This document shows positions 30,816 through 41,491 of a stretch of DNA of 64,000 nt, one piece after another. Position numbers and translations under genes: made by a program. Under the pieces are notes generated by a model. The model was not told the origin of the DNA. It did not search any database and saw only the letters and a list, made by a program, of their open reading frames with translations. The stretch's first letter is position 1. The number at the start of each line of letters is the position of its first letter. The DNA comes from Diplonema papillatum (taxonomy: Eukaryota > Euglenozoa > Diplonemea > Diplonemida > Diplonemidae): positions 62,001 through 126,000 of the forward strand of contig JAPJBO010000046.1 of assembly GCA_030068145.1 (NCBI GenBank). Reading direction: 5' to 3'.

Positions 30816-31769
30816 AACAATGACTTCATCATCCGTCGGACAATGTTGGCCACCTACTCCTGCCTCTTGGGGCAGGCATAGCACTCTCTGGTTTGGGGTC
30901 TCGCCGAAGGAAGCCACAAGACAATCAGTCGCGGACTGCCATATTTTCGTGGGAAACCACGAGCGACGACGAAGGGTGCCGCAGCCAAGGGAGCCTGGGG
31001 TGCCGAACGTCTGTTCAATACCTCCGCCAAAAGCATCTCGCCGCTGCTCTTTTGGGGGGTCCGTGTTTTCGGGGGGGCTGTCCTCAACTCTGGGGAAGCC
31101 CCGGAAATGACGTCTCACAGTGAGTTCCACGGCCTCTCTGGACGGCCCATCGGGTCTGGAGCCAAGCTAGGGCCCCGAAACCACCCTAAACGAGTGCCGG
31201 CGTGCGGCACTATGAGTGGCGGTAGCACACACGAGTCGGGGAAAGCCTCCTGCACGGGAGTCAAGCAGCATGCGTTCGGTGGTACTGCGGAGCCACGGCT
31301 TCGGGGTCAAGTGCTTAGCATCAAAGCGTAGAGACGGCTAGCCTCAGCATCTAGTCGGTGCAAGTCCGCAAGAGCTTCTGCCCTGTCAGCATTTGACGGT
31401 ACTGTAGCGAACTACCGACCGTGGCTGCAACGAGTGAGCGGCGAATTAGGGTCTGATTCGGACATCTAAGAATGGCAGCAGCTGCGCAAATTGCCCAGCG
31501 GCAACGCGTTCCCGAGCGCAAGATGTCCGGAACGAAAGCAAAACGGCGATCGCGTTCTGGCTGCGGAGCGGGGCAGCGCCGCCCTACGCGCGGACGTTGA
31601 GAAGCGTGTGATCGCGTCCCGTCCCGGCCAAGCTGCCGCCTTCAAGGTTCGTCTTGTCCAAGAAGACGCCGGGCTTGGATGCCCGCACTCTGCGTGGGTG
31701 GGTGAGAACGTGAAAATGTTGCGGAGGAGCTACCCTACTGGGCATGTGGACTAACTAAAGTTGGAAGCC
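30816..31769. other. Stretch without a recognisable gene
   Basis: A family I repeat (about 31235-31330) is shared with 19330-19460. An open plus-strand frame at 31491-31754 has no ATG and no family match. Confidence 0.4.
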
Positions 31770-32400
31770 TACATACAGTCAACCGGTTGACAGCGAAACC
31801 TACTGCTCTATTGGAAGATACGTGCACTAGCGGCTCGAAGTATTAAGTGCTCCATGGCACGTGCTCAATCGGTTGACAGCGAAACCTACTGCTCTATGGT
31901 GTGGAGCACACGTAAAACAACGGCGGTTCGAAACCTACTGCACTAAGGTGTGAGAGGCACGTGATCAACCGGTTGACGGCGAAACCTACTGCTCTATGGT
32001 GTGGAGCACACGTAAAACAACGGCGGTTCGAAACCTACTGCACTAAGGTGTGAGAGGCACGTGATCAACCGGTTGACAGCGAAACCTACTGCTCTAAGGT
32101 GTGGAGCACACGTAAAACAACGGCGGTTCGAAGCCTACTGCACTAAGGTGTGAGAGGCACGTGATCAACCGGTTGACGGCGAAACCTACTGCTCTAAGGT
32201 GTGGAGCACACGTAAAACAACGGCGGTTCGAAGCCTACTGCACTAAGGTGTGAGAGGCACGTGATCAACCGGTTGACAGCGAAACCTACTGCTCTATGGT
32301 GTGGAGCACAGGTAAAACAACGGCGGTTCGAAACCTACTGCGCTAAGGTGTGAGAGGCATGTGGTCAACCGGTTGACAGCGAAACCTCCTCTATGGTGGA
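31770..32400. repeat. 100-bp tandem repeat made of two related halves
   Basis: GTGATCAACCGGTTGAC recurs at 31961, 32061, 32161 and about 32261, a 100-bp step. Each unit contains two similar halves, GAAACCTACTGCTCTA and GAAACCTACTGCACTA, so it grew from an older ~50-bp repeat. Confidence 0.95.
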
Positions 32401-32472
32401 GGACACGTCGTTGTGCCTACCGTTGAAGTGACCCGAGCGAGAAAGAGTCCAAAAAAAAACAGGAGCACATAC

Positions 32473-35296
32473 CCGCTGCCCAGTCCGCCGTACATCTGCG
32501 GTCTGTTCTTGGTGAACCACACATTCTTCGCGACGTTGAAGTCGTCGAGGTCCTGCTCAGCATGCGACGCTTGAAAAGACGCGAACGCGTTGTCCAAGCA
32601 GAACCCAACGCAACCGAACGTACCGATCACCACCGGCGGTCGAAACCGCGGGCGCAGCAGTGAGACTACTGCACCAGTTGCGGCTGTGTGGGTTTGGATT
32701 CGTAGGGCCGGGCCCAGCACTCACGCTGCCCTGTAATAATAATAACATAACGTAATGTAGTGCCGTCGCTGCGTCGCAGCGGCAGTCGATTTGTTGTCAT
32801 GGGTTGGTCCAACGTTGCGGGAACCGGTGTTAACGGGAGGAGCCGACCCCTGGGGGACGATGCCAGTTGTTGACAGATGACCGCGTTGTCGTACAAGGTC
32901 GTGAGCGGGCTACAATACACCTCCGTCTCCATCCTTCCTCCCCGGGTGGCAACCCCACCTGACTGTCTGGGTACCTAGAGGCTGATCGGGTTTCCTCACT
33001 CCATCAAAGCATGTTCCCGTGCCTAGGTTGCGGCAGCCCCTAAAGGCTTCATGGACACCTGAACTCGGCTGCTTGGCAAAGCAGCAGGCTGCTGCGCGCA
33101 AAGAACGCCGGGCAGCAACTGCGCTTCAAGGACACAGGGCAGCAACAAATCTTTCGGAGTGAAGCTCGCACAGTAACTAGCGCCACAACTCGGCAGGCAA
33201 AACAAGCCGATTGCGGCCTCCTCTCAGATAACGGGGGTACAAGCCTCCTGGGGTCACAAGGTAACTGCCATCATGGTCGACCAGAGCGCCACAAGGCAGG
33301 CACAGATTGGAAATTTGCTGGCGTGGTCTTTTTGCCCTCTGTTTCGTCCCTTTTGATCGTGAAGTTGGAAAGGGCACGACGCACTTGGTACGCGCAATCA
33401 CTTCTTGGTTCCGGTGTCCCAAACGGCACGCACCAGCGGAAGTCGCCTGCGTTGGCAAATATTATGCACGGTGCCGACTACACTACGTTTTCGTACCGAT
33501 CATGCATTGTTGAACGCTCACGCCCGCCACTAAACCCAGATGTACTGTGTTTCGTGTGGGCTACAGCACATTTACCTCCTTCGAGATTGGAATATTGTTG
33601 CGATAGTGGGGAGTCAACGGCATGCCGATGAGCACCAAACTATGCCTGCCTTTCGCTACGTAACACCGGATGGGTCACTCTTGGCCTCCTTTGAGATTTC
33701 GCAAACTGGCAGCCTCCTCAAGTATTTCCTATAAAGCAGGTGCATACAAAAGAGGGAGAGAGACGAGTTAGAGTGCAGGGACCATCTCTCCGGGGAGTTT
33801 CCGGTGTCCTTACTTCTCTTCGTGCTGTTTCGGCGGGCGTAAGTCGCTCCGGAGGCGCGCTGCAGGTTGCGGCTCTGCTACAGTGAGTGGCAGCACCGGA
33901 GTTGGCGCTGCAGTGGGCGCTCCTGGCCGGCGGGTGAGCTCGTCTCGCGGGGGATCGCCGCCTTGTAACGCTGCGGGCCCTCTTCTTCCTCACGACTGCG
34001 CCGCCTACGGCGGCGGCTAACACCTCGATGGGAAACTTCAGCAGTAGTAGTAGTTTGAACTTGTTTTGCAGCAACAATCTGTGACGATAGACTGCAGAAG
34101 CCGCTACAGTATAGTAGTGGTCGTCAACCCTCGAATGGAATAGCAGTGGGACAAATGGAGGGGTTGAGGGTCGACGTAGGCGCGAGGCCCCCACGAGGGA
34201 CGGGAGACAGATGACTCCCAGGATACTTCGCTGCTTTCATCGGGAGGTGTCGCGACGCACCTGTCAGTTAACCGCAAACCAGGACTGACTGCTGCCCTCT
34301 GCAGTTCTTTTGTGTCTTTGGGAACTTCTTGCCTCCAGTCTTCTCGCGGGTTCTTTTCCTGAACACCCGCTCTTTGTCTCGTTTTATTTCGCCCTTTCTA
34401 TGTCGCGATGGGAGGACAGGTCCCACCTCAACAGGGCCCTTCTGTAGGATAAGGCTCCCGCGAACTTGTGATCCTTACACAAGGGATCTCCCTCCGAGGA
34501 GGAGTGCAGGCATCAGGGACACGAAGTCACCCAGCCCCCCTTTGGCTGGGCGAAACTTCAGCAAAAGAAGAAGAAACCCCAGAAAGCATGGGGGCGTACC
34601 GAAAAGAAACGTGCAGTAAAACTTGATTTCGTCGCGTTGGTTCATAACCGCGCGCTCGAGCAGGAGCTGCTCGGCGGGTTTGTCCTTCGGGCTGCTCAGC
34701 TGCGAGAAGTCGGTGACGGGGTAGTAGAACGCACGCTTCGGCCAGTGCCCAGGCTCCGTGGGTGCGGCGGAGATGAACTCGCGCGGGGTCAGCGCGTTCA
34801 ACATGGGCAGCATGCCGGTGCTCATGGACCTCCGGTTCAGGTCCGGCCGCTTCGCGTCAATTTCCATCGCTTTTTCCCGCCGCGCAATGAGCTTCAGCAG
34901 CTCTTCATGCTGCCATTCCGCGTACGATATCTCCTTCGTCGGCACGCAGTCTGCCGGGTTGTAAAGCGCCTCGTGCTCTCGGGTCGCCACGTCCTTCAGC
35001 ATCTTGTGTATGATCTCGACCTTCTCGAAGTGCCGCTTCATTACCCGTTCTTGCCTCTTGTTCTTCAGCATGATGTCGCGGTCACCGGGCGCGGCTTCGC
35101 CTTCCCGCATTTTGCAGACTCCCGCGTACAAATCGCGGACGGCCTGCTTCTTCACGTCGAGCGGCAGCGGCCCGTACACGTCCATGTGGTGCTCCGTGCC
35201 GTAATGCCACGGGGTCGCGCCGCTCCCCTCGCTGCTCTGCTGCTGCGGCTCATCCTTCTTCCCTCCTCGCAGCCAGCTGCTGAGGAGGGAAGTCAT
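32473..35296 (-). CDS. Possible two-exon protein with a hydrophobic segment (32473-32668 joined to 34600-35296)
   Basis: The first exon starts with ATG at 35296 (MTSLLSSWLRGGKKDEP) and runs 232 codons and one base to a GTACGC donor at 34599. It is charged and soluble-looking (PWHYGTEHHMDVYGPLPLDV, HFEKVEIIHKMLKDVA). I propose that it joins 32668-32473, which follows a GTGCAG acceptor and enters in the matching phase. That exon carries one hydrophobic stretch (VVIGTFGCVGFCLD) and then FNVAKNVWFTKNRPQMYGGL before a GTATGT donor, so a further exon may exist. The join is inferred from phase only. The exons could belong to different genes, and another donor (AATCAA, then GTTTTA) is possible. No family was recognised. 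Confidence 0.45.
33500..33735 (+). repeat. Dispersed repeat, family A
   Basis: It runs from GAACGCTCACGCCCGCCACT to AAAGCAGGTGCATAC. This is one of the longer copies, with an extra segment in the middle. Confidence 0.85.
33757..33895 (+). repeat. Dispersed repeat, family L (intron-filling element)
   Basis: A GAGA run is followed by ACGAGTTAGAGTGCAGGGAC and later by GCTCCGGAGGCGCGCTGCAG. It is closely similar to 50452-50583, where the element fills over half of an intron. Confidence 0.85.
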
Positions 35297-37396
35297 TTCG
35301 CGTTGCGCCGAGACAGCTCGTTTTTTTCCGACTCCTGGTGGACCCCGCACAACCCAGTTTTCTTCCTGCACGTTCGCGAAAGTGGGCGAGGAAAGAGGGT
35401 TGAAGTATGGCTAAAGATAAAGTGGTGTCACCTGAGGGGGTAATCTCAGGGCCGCCCACGTGATAAGCCGTTAAGCATTGAGTTCTTTTAAGTACATGAA
35501 CCACGTGGATTAGCATGCACTACACCGTTAAGCAGTGTGAACTTGAAATACAGGTACCACAGGGGTAAGCTTGCATTTGTCATTGGCTAGGGTTATTTGA
35601 ATACGTCGTCCGAGGACGATCTCAAAGCGGACGAGGACGGTTAAGCAGCGGCTGCCGGCTTTTATCCTGTGACACCTTTTATATGTACGTTATAGAAAGA
35701 GTAGCGTTGGCACTCTTACAGGTTCGTTCCCTCGTAGCTCGCCGGGAACGGGCACTCCAGTGAAACTGGGTATGTTACCGTTTCAAGTTTGGATTTTGGG
35801 AGCATTGCCTCATGTGAATTCTGAGACTGATTTGGAGGAAACTTGGGCTCGCGAAAAATTTACGTTGTTAGTAATGTTCAGGCACCGTCTGCCTTTCATG
35901 CATTTTTGATGCTAGCACTAAGTCGAAATTCTATCAAAACATGAGATGTCGGGGGAAATGAGAAGCGCGCCACCGCGAACCGTGGGTTTTCCACTTGCGT
36001 CCTGAATCTGGCAGCAAAAAAGAAATCGACCAGGCACTGCGTTCGACGAAAACAACTCATTTTGATCGGCTGCAGGTGTGCGAGTGACGAGATCGTGTTT
36101 TCGCTCTTACTCTGCCTCACGGGCATCACACCAGCGGAGCGGAAACCGAATGCCTTTCCCCGCGAGCCCGAGCAGTTCGGGCCTCCTGCGACCCCCCTCC
36201 CTACGTGTTGAGCTAATTTGTGTCTGAGGTGGCCTTTTGTCGGGTTCTCGCTGCTCCGACTTTTCTATCTTCGTGGCAGGTTCGCATTTCTGGGTCGCAC
36301 GGGAAGACAGCAGAAGGCTTTTACCGTTGCTCCGGCAGATCCATTCCCAGCCCCGGAGAGCCTCGGCCCCGCGGGCTGGAGCTGCACGGAGCCGCATTTC
36401 ACGGTTTCCATCAGGGGAGATGGACCGGCTCCGTTTTAACTCATTCCTCAGACACGGTTGCAGGAGGTCTCCCCCGAGGCGGATTTGCTTGTGTTCTCGT
36501 AGCATGGTTGAACAGAGTCTGATAAACCAGACTCACATCAATGTCCTGCCGCCGGGGGCTGATGCAACCACACGAAAGTTCTTCAGGCCAAGTCAGACAG
36601 CTCGAAAGGAAGCCCGCTCAGTGTCCGCAGCTGGTGGATGCTTGACTCGTCGACGACGAGTTCACTGGGGTCTTGAAGCAAAGTCGAATCGTTCCTGAAG
36701 GAGCATTCGGCCGAGATACGAGCTGTCCTGACTGCGCAGACTGAGCCCGGGCACCGGTCAGCACCGGCGCCAGCCCGAACACTGAATGATTTTCCTTAAG
36801 AAATTGCCCAGTGGAGGTGACTTCGCCTTGTTTTCGCATGCTGCAGCCATTATTTCAGCCTTAACAAGCATCCGGCCACTTTTCCTGGATTTTCGGACCA
36901 TTTTTGGGGCCACCTGAGTGGTAGGTTTCCAGTTTTGGGTTTCTGACGACCCCCCTTTTTCGGCAACGGAGGGGTCTTTCTGGGTCCTTTGAGCAAACTG
37001 GCATGCAGCAGCGTCGCCCGTGGCTGCTGTCGAGAAGGAGCCGGTGCAGAACCCTGCAGGACCGTGCAGTAGGCATCCGTCCGCATGAAGCGCAGATGAT
37101 GGCTTGTCAAGGTTCTCACTGCGCGCCAACCCCTCCCCACGAACGCAACACGAGCCCGAAAGGTTGTGAATAATGGCAAAGACAACCTGCTACAACAAAC
37201 TAGTTGGAGCACCCCACCCACCACATACAAACTGGGGGCGTGTCTTTGTGGCATCAATTTATGCGAGGAATGTTGGGAATGGTGTATTAAACTCTGGTTG
37301 ACAAACCAGACCCGTCATTTGTCCTGAAACGTCCAGCTACAGGACAAGTGTGGCGACGATGCATACATTCGACAACCTTGGACAATTAGCCTAATT
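35297..37396. other. Repeat mosaic without a recognisable gene
   Basis: It includes family C pieces (about 35450-35530 and 35640-35690), a family G copy (about 35850-35935), a family D-related block (about 36340-36560, with an inverted relative at 41590-41800), and a block at 36783-36900 shared with 39163-39275. Confidence 0.55.
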
Positions 37397-37790
37397 TCAG
37401 GACCAGTCACGGTCGATCTTGAGTGATGCAGTGACTCGTGCAGACGCCCGGTCCGTACAGACGCCACTTGACCGGCACGTGTTTTCTACGCAGCTGCTGC
37501 TGGCCCACACGCATCTCTCCTTCGCGTAGAAGCACTGCCTGGTTCGCGTGCGCACCACAATCCGGCGGAAGTTGATCGATGGCCGCAAACTCGGTGGGTC
37601 GCTCGAGAGAAGTCGAGGCCCGCCGCCAGTTGGACCCACAAAAAGCACTTGCGGAACGCCACCATACGGTGCAAGCGCCACGGCTTGTTTCTGAATCACG
37701 GAAGGCGCGCATCTGAAGATCTCCCACCCATTGGCAAGCAGGGTCTGCATGTAGTGTTTGTCCTGAAATGTCCAGCAATAAGACAAGTGT
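37397..37790 (-). pseudogene. Tandem copy of the tail of the cysteine-rich secreted protein
   Basis: It repeats the last ~110 codons and 3' flank of the gene at 37846-38622 (GWEIFRC, RPTEFA, LPPDCGAHANQ, GPGVCTSHCITQD), with several frame shifts. It begins and ends in the same TCCTGAAA and GACCAGTCACGG flanks, so the duplication step is about 430 bp. Confidence 0.85.
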
Positions 37791-37845
37791 GGAGACGATG
37801 CATACATTCGACAATCTTGGACAAATAGCCTAATTTCAGGACCAG

Positions 37846-38622
37846 TCACGGTAGATCTTGAGTGATGCAGTGACTCGTGCAGACGCCCGGTCCGTACATG
37901 CCATTTGACCGGCACGTGTTTTCTACGCAGCTGCCGCTGGCCCACACGCATCTTCCCTTCGCGGAGAGGCACTGCGCCTGGTTCGCGTGCGCACCACAAT
38001 CCGGCGGAAGTTGCTCGATGGCCAACACCGCAAACTCGGTGGGTCTCTCGAGAGAAGTCGAGGCCCACCGCCAGTCGGACCACAAAAAGCGCTTGCGGAA
38101 CGTCACCATACGGTGCACGTGCCCCGGCTTGTTCCTGAATTCCACGGAAGGCGCGCATCTGAAGATCTCCCACCCGCTGGCAAGCAGGGTCTGCATGTAG
38201 TCGCCGTGCTCGAAGTCGGGGCAGTCGACACACGGGTAAACGAACTGATACGCCATGCAGTGGGCTTTCCTGCACATTATACCGTACGGGTAGGTCCAGA
38301 TGCTGCCTGCCGCCAAGTAAGTGAGACTCTCCATCCACTCCGGTGCATCTCGCCACACAGCTTCGCCGATGTCCCCCCAAACGGTCGCCCCGTCACGAAC
38401 GGAGTTCAACTCGTACCACTTGTCCTGGACTTGAACAGGGCGGTTGCCGCTGGCCCTCGTGTCCATCATTTCCTGTAGCTGCTCTGTCGTCACATTTAAA
38501 AATGCGATACCGTCAGGGTTCTGTTCACCATCGGCTCTGACGACTACAACGCCTGCATCACCGTCACGAGCGAAAGCCGCTGCAACGTGGGCGGCAAAAA
38601 TGGCAGCCCGCATGGTGGGCAT
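37846..38622 (-). CDS. Secreted cysteine-rich protein
   Basis: A single open frame of 258 codons starts at the ATG at 38622 and ends at a TGA at 37846. Residues 1-20 (MPTMRAAIFAAHVAAAFARD) could be a signal peptide. The first third is polar, with one N-x-T site (NVTTEQ). The rest carries about a dozen cysteines in pairs (MCRKAHC, PCVDC, then DCGAHANQAQC, RCVWASGSC, ENTCRSNG, VCTSHC), which suggests disulphide-bonded extracellular modules. The C-terminal part resembles small cysteine-rich repeats of protist surface proteins in style only. No named family was recognised. A decayed copy of its 3' half lies just downstream. Confidence 0.65.
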   Translation of the reverse strand: MPTMRAAIFAAHVAAAFARDGDAGVVVVRADGEQNPDGIAFLNVTTEQLQEMMDTRASGNRPVQVQDKWYELNSVRDGATVWGDIGEAVWRDAPEWMESLTYLAAGSIWTYPYGIMCRKAHCMAYQFVYPCVDCPDFEHGDYMQTLLASGWEIFRCAPSVEFRNKPGHVHRMVTFRKRFLWSDWRWASTSLERPTEFAVLAIEQLPPDCGAHANQAQCLSAKGRCVWASGSCVENTCRSNGMYGPGVCTSHCITQDLP

Positions 38623-39785
38623 ATTCTTTTTGTAGTGTAAATGGAACCTTGTGAGTGGCAGGCTCAGGCGGGTGCCAGGCTACGCAGGAACCGGCATTTC
38701 GTGGTCAGAAAACGCAACTGGAGTGTGGGTTGCTGTGGGTCAACCTTTCCGAAGGGATTGGTCTTTCGAGGCCTTGCTGTGGGTCAATTTTTCGGAAGGG
38801 ACTGGTCTTTCGAGGCGTGGTGGGTCAGCTTTAATCTGTTGCAACGCGTGAGTTTCGCTTTTTGGTGGCAATGAAATGCAAAAACTGTGGCATTTTGACC
38901 GTTGCCGACCGACGTTGGGTTGCAGCAATCGGCATGTCTAATTTTAGAGTGCACTTTTGTGTGAATTGTGTTTCGTTGCGTTGCACAAGCCTGCAATCGG
39001 GCATCGCGACCGACGGACGCCACGCACCGCTGGTCCAGGAACCTGGGTGATCAAGGGAACTCGACCAGGATCAAACTTTCCTGGGGTTTCCGATTGTTTT
39101 TTGGGTTCCCTGTTTGGTTGTGTCCTAGTCGGGCTGTTTTTTTGTGGCTGCGGTTTGGGTTTTGATGATTTTCCTTAAGGAATTGCCTAGGAATTGGCTT
39201 GTGGGGGCGATTTGGCCTTGTTTTCGCATTCTGCAGCCATTATTTTGGCCTAAACGAGCGTCTGACCACTTTCCCCGCCGTCTTGGAGCATTCTATCAAA
39301 CCACAAGCCCCAGACCTTAAGCGCTTTCCCACCAGAAACGCGACCGAGTGGATTTTTTAGCGGGCCAGAAGATTTTCTGGCAGCCAGAACCACGCTTGGC
39401 GTCGAGTTCTTTCGTGGCAGTGCTCAGCTCGTCGGTGCTGCCCTCGCCGCGTGTCGGACACCTCTGCAAACGCACCACGACCGCAACAGGCAGAAAGAAT
39501 GAAATCCACTGGCAAATGAAAGAAGGCAAAAGTGGACGAGGGAACGACTTTTTTCTGCGCGGGGATCGGGGTTTGCAAAGACGTGCTGTGTCCTGTCTTG
39601 CACGGCGGGTTCAGTCCTTTTAATCACGGACACACTAGGCGGACCAATGGGGGACGGGGGGGGGGCAAGAACGGAAACGTACACGGTCTGCTTGCGCAAA
39701 GTAAAAAAAATACTTGCGTGCATCACAAGTCACGTCCTCCAGCCTGCGGCAGTTTCTAACCCTTTCCGGGCGGGGGACAGTGTAC
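38623..39785. other. Stretch without a confident gene
   Basis: A short internal duplication (GGTCAACCTTTCCGAAGG and GGTCAATTTTTCGGAAGG) lies at about 38738-38815. A possible minus-strand exon follows a GTTTGCAG acceptor near 39470 (RCPTRGEGSTDELSTATKEL) but cannot be confirmed. Confidence 0.35.
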
Positions 39786-40227
39786 TTATGTCAAAAAAGG
39801 CAGAACCGAGCTGGAGTTCGGACACTGCATCTGCAGAGTGAAGGCACGTGCAAATCCATCCATGTTTGCTGCTGTGAATAGGATCGCTAGAAATCTTTCC
39901 AACGAGTCCCCCGGATTCCCCGTATTGGAGTCATAAAACTCTTGAGCGTGATCAACAGTTTCCCTCCAGAAGGCTTTCGACACCCTGGACGACCTCCATC
40001 GCCCTCAGCCCACGACGGGGTAATACTTTAAGCGTGCTGTCGAGGGTGCCGACTGCTTCGATGCATACATGGGAAGACGGAGTGGAAGAAGATGTGGAAG
40101 AAAAACAGCGGGTGCGACCACCCGCTTTTGGGTGGGCTGCCAAGCAGTTCTTCCCGATTCCCTTGACCATTTGATCGAGCGCATACGAGGATGCTAACTC
40201 GGATCTGGAACCTTTCCCCACCCCCAC
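39786..40227 (-). other. Possible host exon fragment
   Basis: Two overlapping minus-strand frames look coding-like: LDSTLKVLPRRGLRAMEVVQ, and then SKAFWRETVDHAQEFYDSNT with LERFLAILFTAANMDGFARA. A possible acceptor (GTCGTCCAG) lies between them. The helical pattern is suggestive but no family was recognised, and the downstream side is a dispersed repeat also found near 61335. Confidence 0.25.
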
Positions 40228-40609
40228 TAAAGGCAGCCGAAGTGAGTACAGAGTGAAAGAGTACGTACTACGTACAGTAGCGAGCTGAGGAAAAAAAGAA
40301 GCTGAGATAGTGCAGCCTACCTAACCGACGGAGACCACTGCAAACTTTCTTACCTCCCCTAGTGCCTCACCCCCCCTTGCCCTACCGAGTCCATGGGATA
40401 GGATCGACTTTTGCATTATCATTGGCACATGACCGATTCATTTTGCATTCCCGCCATGTCTTTCGAGCATGTGGTATGTCATTCATTTTCATTCTAATCG
40501 GCATTCCTCTTCTTGAATCGCGAACGATCCTTTCCGTGGAATGTTAACACCGCCATCTGAGAAAATTGAGGCGAGGTCATCCCTCGCCCCACCCGAGAAA
40601 ATACTCGAG

Positions 40610-40805
40610 GGCTGCCTTGTGCTTACTTCGAAGGAGGCGAGAGGGGCAGAAACAATACAACTACAAAGTGGGTCTTTTTTTGAACGCTTACGCCCGCCAC
40701 TAAACCCAGATTTCTCTGTGTTTCCTGTGGGCTACAGCACATTTACCTCCTTTTGATCTGGCAGCCTCCTCCAAGTATTTCCTTCAAAGCAGGTGCTTAT
40801 ACAAA
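40610..40805 (+). repeat. Dispersed repeat, family A
   Basis: This is a full-style copy starting upstream at GCCTTGTGCTTACTTCGAAG and including the AACAATACAACTACAAA lead, then the standard core. Confidence 0.85.
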
Positions 40806-40967
40806 AAGAAAACGGGCACTACGCCCTCTTCTAGCGTTTATTACTTCTTCTGTCAAAGAAGTCACTTCAGCTGCGTAAAAACTAGGATTCGCCGCGTATT
40901 CAATGCGTGCTGCAGGAAAACTCCTTTTCTTGTTCACTCGAGGGGCGGTGCTCGCATCCCAGAGGAA

Positions 40968-41113
40968 TATCAACAGAGATTCTTCGATCCAGTGATTGCA
41001 TCGTGTCTTGCCAAGGCGTAACAGAGATTCTTCGATCCAGTGATTGCATCGTGTCTTGCCAAGGCGTAACAGAGATTCTCCGATCCAGTGATTGCATTGT
41101 GCCATGCCTAGGT
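40968..41113. repeat. 48-bp tandem repeat, three copies
   Basis: The unit is marked by GAGATTCTTCGATCCAGTG and GATTGCATCGTGTCTTGCC. A minus-strand frame with 16-residue repeats is a by-product. Confidence 0.9.
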
Positions 41114-41356
41114 TGACGAGAGGTGGGCGGGGGGGATAGAAACAGCAGAGACACTACTTTGTGTACTTGTTTGCTTGTCCCGCGGGAAAGAGAAAGAATG
41201 GTTTGCGTATCGGTTGTGAGGTTTTTTTTTTTTTTGTTGGTGAAAAATCTTAATTTAATGTTGAGGCCCATGGGGGAGGTATACAGAGCGCGTGGGGCTC
41301 GCACCAGTGGGGGAAATGGGGAGTGCAAGAAGGTGTTTGGGATGGTGCACGGTGAG

Positions 41357-41491
41357 GTCCAGCCGCAGCAGCTGGAGTTAAAGAGGGTGTGTCCGAGTCA
41401 CACCCGAAAAGCGGGTGTGCTGAACAACCAAAACGCGTGTAAATCCACACCCGAAAAAGCGCTTTTTTAACTCCAGCTTCTGGGGCTGGAC
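41357..41491. mobile_element. Small inverted-repeat element (MITE), 135 bp
   Basis: The ends are GTCCAGCCGCAGCAGCTGGA and the inverse of GTCCAGCCCCAGAAGCTGGA, continuing GTTAAA, so about 26 bp pair with two mismatches. Internal hairpins such as CACACCCGAAAAGCGGGTGTG occupy the rest. A related element is at 57060-57380. No clear target duplication. Confidence 0.65.

Larger units (their letters stand above)
32673..34595. other. Putative intron with family A and family L repeats
   Basis: It holds a family A copy (about 33500-33735) and a family L copy (33757-33895). The remainder has no motif that I recognise. Confidence 0.5.
40228..41356. other. Repeat mosaic without a recognisable gene
   Basis: It contains a block (40430-40560, ATGACCGATTCATTTTGCAT) repeated inverted at 44500-44625, a family A copy and the 48-bp repeat. 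Confidence 0.5.

Noticed and set aside
30003-31130. A 375-codon minus-strand gene
   Set aside because: It crosses several dispersed repeats (families E and F) and shows no family motif or coherent composition.
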